Positions 15,361 to 20,053 of a stretch of DNA of 20,053 bases are shown one piece after another. The DNA is taken from the NCBI GenBank assembly GCA_963541565.1, contig CAUTUJ010000009.1, positions 1 to 20,053 of the forward strand, given 5' to 3'. The first letter of the stretch is position 1. Every line of letters starts with the position of its first letter. Source of the stretch: CALISC01 sp963541565. Its GTDB lineage: Bacteria > Bacillota_I > Bacilli_A > Acholeplasmatales > Acholeplasmataceae. Made by a program: the position numbers and the translations under genes. Under the pieces are notes generated by a model that saw only the letters and a program-made list of their open reading frames with translations, did no database searches and was not told where the DNA came from.

Positions 15361-17694
15361 TTAAGCCAGTAAGGCTGCTTTTAAGACTTCCTTGATTTCA
15401 GACACAGGTGTGATTTCAAGGTCTTTAAGTACTTCTTCTGGAATGTCTTGAATATCGCGAATGTTGTCTTTTGGAATCAAGATTTGTCTTAAACCTGAGC
15501 GGTGTGCAGAAATTGCTTTTTCTTTTAAACCGCCAATTGGCAAGATTTGTCCGGTTAAAGTGATTTCTCCGGTCATTCCAACAGTGTGTTTAACTGGTTT
15601 TTTAGTTAAAAGCGAAACAATTGCTGTGCACATAGTGATACCCGCGCTTGGCCCGTCTTTGGGAACAGCGCCTTCTGGCACGTGAATGTGAATAGTGTTT
15701 TTCGCAAAAATTTCGGGATCAATTCCAAACTCATCGGCTTTAGATTTAACAAAAGAAAGCGCGGTAATCGCGGATTCTTTCATGACATCTCCTAGTTTTC
15801 CGGTTAAAACCACGTCGCCTTTACCAGCATAGGTGTTTGCCTCAATTTTCAAAGTATCGCCACCATACGCGGTATAGGCAAGACCAGTCACAACTCCAAC
15901 TTGGTCTTTTTGGTCTGCAATATTGTGGAAAAATCTGAACTTACCTAGATACTCCTCCAAGTTGTTTTCATTAATTTCTAAAGCGGTTAGTTCTTTGGCC
16001 AAGAGTTTTTTGACAAACTTACGAGAAATCGTGCCAATTAGTCGGTTCAGTTCGCGAATTCCTGCTTCGCGAGTGTAGTGTTGAATTAGTTTATAAATAC
16101 CTGAGTCTGTGAAAGTTAATTGATCTGGTTTAATTCCGGCTAGTTTTAAGTTATCTGGAATTAAGTATTCGGTGGCAATATGGTATTTTTCAACTTCGGT
16201 GTAACTGCTTAACTGAATAATTTCCATTCTGTCCATTAAAGGTTCAGGAATGTTTTCTAAGTAATTGGCAGTTGTGATAAACATCACTTTAGACAAATCA
16301 AAAGGTTCCTCTAAAAAGTGGTCTTCAAAACGGAAGTTTTGCGAAGGGTCTAGAACTTCCAATAAGGCAGCTGCTGGATCTCCTCGGTGAGATTTGCCGA
16401 TTTTATCAATTTCATCAAGTAAGAAAAGCGGGTTTTTAGTGCCGGCTTTAACCATACCTTTTAAAATACGGCCAGGAAGTGCCCCAACGTAAGTGCGGCG
16501 AAAACCAAGGATATCAGACTCATCGTCTGCACCACCTAAAGAGATTTTGGTAAAGTGTTTATTTAAAGCCTCAGCGATAGAAATTGCTAAGGAAGTTTTT
16601 CCAGTACCAGGAGGCCCAACTAAACAAAGAATTGCTTGTGGGACTTTTTTAGTCTTAATTTGGACAGACAAGTATTCAAGAATTTTGTCTTTAACTTGTT
16701 TTAGTCCATAGTGTTTTTTGTCAAGTGCGTTTTTAACTTTTTTAATGTCAGTGCAGTCTTTGGAAAATTTGTTCCAAGGAAGAGAAACTGCGAAATCTAG
16801 ATAAGTTTTAATAGAACCAGCTTCAGGAGAATAAGAAGAGGCAGTTTGGTACTTCTTTAATTCATTAAGTAAGTTAGTCTCAGTTTGTGCAGGCATTTTA
16901 GCAGCCAATATTGCGGCTCTGATTTGCTCAATTTCGTCAATCTTGCGAGCGCGATCACCAAGTTCGTTTTGTATGGCTTTCATTTTTTCGCGCAAAAAGT
17001 ACTCGCGTTGTGCTTCGTCTATTGATCTTTGTACTTCTTCTTGAATTTTTTTCTCCAAAGAATTAGTCATAGATAGATACTCAAAGTCAATTAACGCGGT
17101 TTTGAGCAAGTCTTCCATAGTATTTGCGTTTAGGTAGTTTAGTCTACGCGCAAACTCGCGTGTTAAACTATTGCCAAGCAGATAAACCTCTTCGGCTGAA
17201 TTAAACTCGGCGTTGTAAAGTTCTTTAGTATCACCGGGCGCTGATTTTAAAAACTCGCGGTTTTTTTCAACTAACAGTTTTTGAGTAACCAAGGCTTTTT
17301 CAGATAAGTTTTGGCTTTCTACATCCGCGTATTCAAAAGAACAGGAAGCAAATGGTGATTGGCTAGATGCAGGAAAGTAATTTATTAGTTTAATTCGCCT
17401 AGAGACATGGAATTTAACTTTATACGAAGTTTCTGTGCCTGGAAGGTCATTTTTTATCTTAAAGCCAACTTTAGCAATTACCCCAAACTGCTCTAAGTCT
17501 TTTTGCTCTGGATTTTCAATGTCTGGGTTTTTTTGAATTAACAAAATAATTTGTTTACCAGTTCCGCGTTCCGCGGCGTCCAAGGCTTTTACAGAACTTG
17601 GTCTGCCAATGTCTAGACGAAGAGAAGTTGCTGGCAGTGGTACAGAGTTTCTAAGTGGAACAACAGGTAGTAAGTTTTGCTGATTTAAATCCAT
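15361..17694 (-). CDS. lon: ATP-dependent protease Lon (LonA type)
   Basis: Cytoplasmic AAA+ serine protease degrading misfolded and regulatory proteins. The 777-residue protein has an N-terminal substrate domain (about 8-205), a coiled-coil segment (210-260), and an AAA+ module with Walker A GPPGTGKT (360-367) and Walker B LFLLDEID (423-430). The C-terminal protease domain carries the Ser-Lys dyad at S683 (KDGPSAG) and K724 (GGLKEK). All catalytic parts are intact and the length is normal (about 770-810). It starts 2 nt after the tig stop without a visible ribosome site, so its translation is likely coupled to tig. I see no CIRCE or CtsR-like operator upstream of the operon, so heat control, if any, is not evident. 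Neither clpX nor lonB is next to it, unlike Bacillus. Confidence 0.98.
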   Translation of the reverse strand: MDLNQQNLLPVVPLRNSVPLPATSLRLDIGRPSSVKALDAAERGTGKQIILLIQKNPDIENPEQKDLEQFGVIAKVGFKIKNDLPGTETSYKVKFHVSRRIKLINYFPASSQSPFASCSFEYADVESQNLSEKALVTQKLLVEKNREFLKSAPGDTKELYNAEFNSAEEVYLLGNSLTREFARRLNYLNANTMEDLLKTALIDFEYLSMTNSLEKKIQEEVQRSIDEAQREYFLREKMKAIQNELGDRARKIDEIEQIRAAILAAKMPAQTETNLLNELKKYQTASSYSPEAGSIKTYLDFAVSLPWNKFSKDCTDIKKVKNALDKKHYGLKQVKDKILEYLSVQIKTKKVPQAILCLVGPPGTGKTSLAISIAEALNKHFTKISLGGADDESDILGFRRTYVGALPGRILKGMVKAGTKNPLFLLDEIDKIGKSHRGDPAAALLEVLDPSQNFRFEDHFLEEPFDLSKVMFITTANYLENIPEPLMDRMEIIQLSSYTEVEKYHIATEYLIPDNLKLAGIKPDQLTFTDSGIYKLIQHYTREAGIRELNRLIGTISRKFVKKLLAKELTALEINENNLEEYLGKFRFFHNIADQKDQVGVVTGLAYTAYGGDTLKIEANTYAGKGDVVLTGKLGDVMKESAITALSFVKSKADEFGIDPEIFAKNTIHIHVPEGAVPKDGPSAGITMCTAIVSLLTKKPVKHTVGMTGEITLTGQILPIGGLKEKAISAHRSGLRQILIPKDNIRDIQDIPEEVLKDLEITPVSEIKEVLKAALLA

Positions 17695-17696
17695 TT

Positions 17697-18983
17697 TTAT
17701 ACTAGCTTAGCGTTCTTGACAATAAAGTCGTGTGCTTTTCCGACTTTTAAGTCTTTTGCTACATTTTCTTTGCTTAATTGTTTTTTAACTTCTTCAACAG
17801 AAGAGTTGTATTGTTTGGCGATTTCTAGAAAATGTGCCTCTATTTCTGCGTCTGTTGCGTCAAGTTTTTCAGCATTCGCGATTGCGTCTAGTGTTAAGGC
17901 TTCGTGAATTTGTTCATATGCCGCTTTTTTCTCTTCAGCCAGCGCGTCTTCTGATTTTTTGCCAGTCATCTCTAAGTATTGTGTGTAGTTTAAGCCATAG
18001 GCTTTCAGACTTTCTTCAATACGGCGACGGTTGCGGTTGGCTTGTGCTTCAATCATAGCCTCAGGAATTTCTATAACTGCGTTGTTTGAAGCCTCTTCAA
18101 GGGCTTCCTTTTTGATGCGTTCATTTTCTTGTTTTTCTTTCAGTTGAGAGATAACTGACTTCATGTGGGCTTTGTATTGTTCAACTGTCTCAATTTTGTC
18201 TTTTTTAAGTTCTTTGACCCATTCGTCGGTTAAAGCAGGTAGTTCAGATACTTTAACTGAGTTAACTCGGCATTTAAAAATAGCGGCCTTACATTTTAAA
18301 TCAGCGGCCTGGTAGTCTTCTGGAAAAGTTACGTTAACATCTTTCTCATCACCTGCTTTTAGGCCAATTAGTTGTTCTTCAAAGCCAGGGATGAATTGAC
18401 CTGAGCCAATTTTTAAGTCAAAATCAGTGCCTTTTCCACCAGGGAAAGCAACGTTGTCTACAAAACCTTCAAAGTTAATGTTGGCGGTATCTCCTTTTTC
18501 AACAAGTTTGTCTTTAGCAACTAGTTTGGCAGAGCGGTTTAGTTCTTCAGTGATTTTTTCGTCAACTTCTTTAGCGGTAACTTTAGTGTTTGGTTTTTTA
18601 ATTTCAATACCTTTATACAGCCCTAGTTTAACTTCTGGCTTTACTGGAATTGTTAAAATTACTTCAAACTCTTCTTCGGCTAGTTTTGGTTCTTTTGGAT
18701 TAAGTTCAACGTTTGTAGGTTCAGCAACTACTTCGTATTCTTTGGCGAAAAGCACATCTTCAAACTTAGCGTTGATAACAAAGTTTAAAGCATCGTTGAA
18801 AAGTGAAGCCTTGCCGTATCTGTTTTCATAAATTGAGCGTGGCGCTTGGCCTTTTCTAAAACCTTTAATTTCTACTTTTTCTTTTACTAATTGATATGCG
18901 TAGTCAAGTCCGCTTTCAAAGTCAGAAAGTGAGACTTTTGCTGTCACTTTTATTTGATTTTTTTCTAATTTTTCTATTTTCAT
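17697..18983 (-). CDS. tig: trigger factor, ribosome-associated chaperone
   Basis: Binds ribosomal protein L23 at the exit tunnel and shields new chains; also a prolyl isomerase. With the ATG at 18983 the protein has 428 residues, as usual. The ribosome-binding signature GFRKGQAP is at 41-48. An FKBP-type PPIase domain follows (about 145-235, with INFEGFVDN, GSGQFIPGFEEQLIG and VTFPEDY), then the helical C-terminal cradle. An upstream GTG/ATG extension to 19040 is open but would run through the promoter and the GGAGG ribosome site (18996-19000), so the inner ATG is chosen. The 12-nt spacing from GGAGG is a little long. First gene of a six-gene operon with lon, engB, degV, valS and folC. Confidence 0.96.
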   Translation of the reverse strand: MKIEKLEKNQIKVTAKVSLSDFESGLDYAYQLVKEKVEIKGFRKGQAPRSIYENRYGKASLFNDALNFVINAKFEDVLFAKEYEVVAEPTNVELNPKEPKLAEEEFEVILTIPVKPEVKLGLYKGIEIKKPNTKVTAKEVDEKITEELNRSAKLVAKDKLVEKGDTANINFEGFVDNVAFPGGKGTDFDLKIGSGQFIPGFEEQLIGLKAGDEKDVNVTFPEDYQAADLKCKAAIFKCRVNSVKVSELPALTDEWVKELKKDKIETVEQYKAHMKSVISQLKEKQENERIKKEALEEASNNAVIEIPEAMIEAQANRNRRRIEESLKAYGLNYTQYLEMTGKKSEDALAEEKKAAYEQIHEALTLDAIANAEKLDATDAEIEAHFLEIAKQYNSSVEEVKKQLSKENVAKDLKVGKAHDFIVKNAKLV

Positions 18984-19014
18984 ATATGTATAATTCCTCC
19001 GTGCATACCTAAAT

Positions 19015-19023
19015 ATTTTACCA
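19015..19023 (-). promoter_or_regulatory. extended -10 promoter of the tig-to-folC operon
   Basis: On the minus strand TGGTAAAAT lies about 32 nt before the tig ATG, which leaves a leader of about 25 nt that contains the GGAGG site. The -35 is weak. Confidence 0.55.
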
Positions 19024-19026
19024 TAA

Positions 19027-19032
19027 TATAAT
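19027..19032 (+). promoter_or_regulatory. -10 box of the HAD phosphatase gene
   Basis: A perfect TATAAT on the plus strand overlaps the divergent tig promoter region. It would give a leader of about 64 nt before the ATG at 19103. AT-rich repeats around it make the exact position uncertain. Confidence 0.4.
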
Positions 19033-19046
19033 ATATACAAAGCAGA

Positions 19047-19070
19047 GCAAGTGCCTTTAAGGGTCTTAGC
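19047..19070. repeat. imperfect inverted repeat in the tig/HAD intergenic region
   Basis: GCAAG (19047-19051) and CCT (19054-19056) are mirrored by AGG (19060-19062) and CTTAGC (19065-19070), with a 3-nt loop, two mismatches and one bulge. It lies in the HAD leader and upstream of the tig promoter. It could be an operator or an RNA hairpin; no known operator matches. Confidence 0.3.
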
Positions 19071-19102
19071 TTTAATTAACTACACAGGGAGACTTTTTGT
19101 AA

Positions 19103-19900
19103 ATGATTAAAAAAATTTTTGTTTTTGACATTGACGGTACTCTATACTCCAAAAAACACGGGCAAATTTTGCCAAATACACGCAAACTACTTAAAGAGTT
19201 GAGCGAAGACAAAGAAACTCTCTGCGGAGTTGCAACAGGCCGTGGTAAGCCTAAAATCAAGGTTTTAAAACCAGTTTTAAAGTATCTTGATTTTTTAGTA
19301 CTTTCAAACGGGCAATATATTGAGTTTCAAAAAAAGTTAATTTCAAAACATTGTTTTTCTAACCAAGACATTGTTAAATTAAACGAAATTTGCGCAAGTA
19401 AACGAGTTAACCTAGGATTTACAACAAGTAAGTTTGCGTATTACGCAAATATGCACGACAGCGCCGAAAAAATGCGCGAAAAAGAATTTAAACTTACAAA
19501 TAACAAAAGTATTTTAAGTAAAGAAATTTATTCACTTTGGTTGTCTTCAAACTATCCTGAAGACTTGACTTCAATTAAAAATAGTTTTAGTAGTTTGGAC
19601 TTTTATTTTTGGAATAAACAAAAAGGACTAGACTGCACTTTAAAAGGTTTTTCTAAACAAAAAGGAATTGAAATTTTAAAAAGTTATTTAGCCAAAAATC
19701 AGTTAATTGAAAAAGATTGCAAAGTAATAGCAACTGGAGATGGCGAAAACGATTTTGAGATGTTAAAACACGCAGACTTCTCAGTATGCATGGAAAACTC
19801 AGATTGCGTTAAGTTAAAAGAGAATGCTGATTTAATTGCTCCGTGTGTAGATAGTGATTTACTTTACTTTTTATTTAAAGAAAAGTTAATAGGCAATTAA
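19103..19900 (+). CDS. HAD-superfamily phosphatase, Cof/YidA type
   Basis: A haloacid dehalogenase-fold hydrolase of subclass IIB (Cof-type), probably acting on sugar phosphates, nucleotides or similar; the substrate cannot be read from sequence. The 265-residue length is typical. Motif I is DIDGT (9-13, nucleophile D9 and acid D11), motif II is ATGR (44-47, T45), motif III Lys is K185 in GFSKQKG, and motif IV is GDGENDFEML (212-221). The cap domain lies at about 80-180 and is Lys/Ser-rich. Shine-Dalgarno GGGAG (19087-19091) lies 11 nt before the ATG. The gene diverges from tig and is followed by inverted repeats rather than another close gene on the same strand. Confidence 0.93.
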   Translation: MIKKIFVFDIDGTLYSKKHGQILPNTRKLLKELSEDKETLCGVATGRGKPKIKVLKPVLKYLDFLVLSNGQYIEFQKKLISKHCFSNQDIVKLNEICASKRVNLGFTTSKFAYYANMHDSAEKMREKEFKLTNNKSILSKEIYSLWLSSNYPEDLTSIKNSFSSLDFYFWNKQKGLDCTLKGFSKQKGIEILKSYLAKNQLIEKDCKVIATGDGENDFEMLKHADFSVCMENSDCVKLKENADLIAPCVDSDLLYFLFKEKLIGN

Positions 19901-19903
19901 ACA

Positions 19904-19926
19904 AAAACTATCCTTTATCTAGTTTT
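19904..19926. terminator. short possible terminator hairpin after the HAD gene
   Basis: AAAACTA (19904-19910) and TAGTTTT (19920-19926) form a 7-bp AT-rich stem with a 9-nt loop. On the minus strand the stem runs into a T-rich tail, which better fits a minus-strand terminator. The stem is weak. Confidence 0.35.
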
Positions 19927-19975
19927 GAAAGGTCTCCCTTTCCTTTGTCTAGGAAATGAGGGATCTTTCAGTTTT
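19926..19975. repeat. large imperfect inverted repeat downstream of the HAD gene
   Basis: TGAAAG (19926-19931), TCCC (19935-19938) and TTTCCT (19939-19944) pair with AGGAAA (19951-19956), GGGA (19960-19963) and CTTTCA (19965-19970), around a 6-nt loop. A GTTTT follows on the plus strand, so it may be a terminator for the HAD gene. The remaining bases to the window end hold no gene I can support. Confidence 0.45.
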
Positions 19976-20053
19976 GACAAAAAAATTCCTGTAAATAAAA
20001 CCTGAGTTCAGAAATTTAGCACAAGATTTTTAAGACTAAAAAGTAATTTTTTC

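Noticed and set aside
18427..18831. 134-residue open frame on the plus strand opposite tig
   Set aside because: It lies wholly antisense to the PPIase region of tig, has no ribosome site, and its Ser/Phe/Leu-rich product is the expected shadow of Glu/Lys-rich coding sequence.
18984..19040. 19-residue N-terminal extension of trigger factor
   Set aside because: It would translate the promoter and Shine-Dalgarno; the family begins at the inner Met (MKIEKLEKN).
18984..19102. Heat-shock operator (CIRCE or CtsR box) before tig-lon
   Set aside because: No GTTAGCACTC/GAGTGCTAAC pair or CtsR heptad repeat is present.
19974..19997. TTGACA as a plus-strand -35 near the right end
   Set aside because: No -10 box lies at 16-18 nt; the nearest candidate (TAAATA) is only 12 nt away.
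1..20053. tRNA, rRNA, CRISPR arrays, insertion sequences, phage genes
   Set aside because: I found no cloverleaf with TTCGA-type loop, no regular repeat-spacer array, and no transposase, integrase or phage-like protein in any frame.

Overview
The window is about 20 kb of AT-rich, gene-dense DNA with short intergenic gaps, Shine-Dalgarno sites of the AGGAGG type and many AAA/TTT-rich codons. The gene set (trigger factor, Lon, EngB, ValRS, FolC, DegV, L19, a PepC-type aminopeptidase) and its order point to a low-GC Firmicute or Mollicute-like bacterium with a compact genome. TGA acts as a stop in at least two genes (the ends at 4449 and 14784, both in ATGA overlaps), and tryptophan is TGG throughout. 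This argues against the Mycoplasma/Spiroplasma code and fits an Acholeplasma-like, RF39-like or other reduced Bacilli lineage. The lineage is an inference; no rRNA is present to settle it.

Layout, left to right. (1) 13-2267, minus: a two-gene unit of a four-helix membrane protein with an acidic tail, coupled through TAATG to a CPBP-family membrane protease that carries a large extra ectodomain. (2) 2358-7448, plus: a tightly overlapped three-gene operon of a TrkA/KtrA-like RCK protein, a fusion of an ITP/XTP pyrophosphatase with a choline-kinase/APH-like kinase, and a 1000-residue protein read here as TPR, GAF-like, PAS-like, then GGDEF-like and EAL-like domains that have lost their catalytic motifs. 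A strong terminator closes the operon. (3) 7547-9045, plus: a 63-residue SH3-like protein followed 2 nt later by a bleomycin-hydrolase/PepC cysteine aminopeptidase. (4) 9108-9467, minus: ribosomal protein L19 alone, with its own promoter and a leader. (5) 9752-10159, plus: a small membrane protein of unknown function. (6) 10188-18983, minus: a six-gene operon in the order tig, lon, engB, degV, valS, folC. (7) 19103-19900, plus: a Cof-type HAD phosphatase, divergent from tig, then about 150 nt holding two inverted repeats.

The minus-strand operon joins protein folding and quality control (Tig, Lon), ribosome assembly (EngB), tRNA charging (ValS) and folate polyglutamylation (FolC). Its order matches the Bacillus subtilis tig-clpX-lonB-lonA-ysxC-(hem genes)-valS-folC region with the clpX, lonB and hem/spo genes gone and degV in between, so it looks like a collapsed ancestral neighbourhood. 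The plus-strand operon at 2358-7448 is the least ordinary part: it joins a potassium-transport regulator, nucleotide-pool cleaning, a small-molecule kinase and what looks like a dead cyclic-di-GMP scaffold. Its joint role is not known to me.
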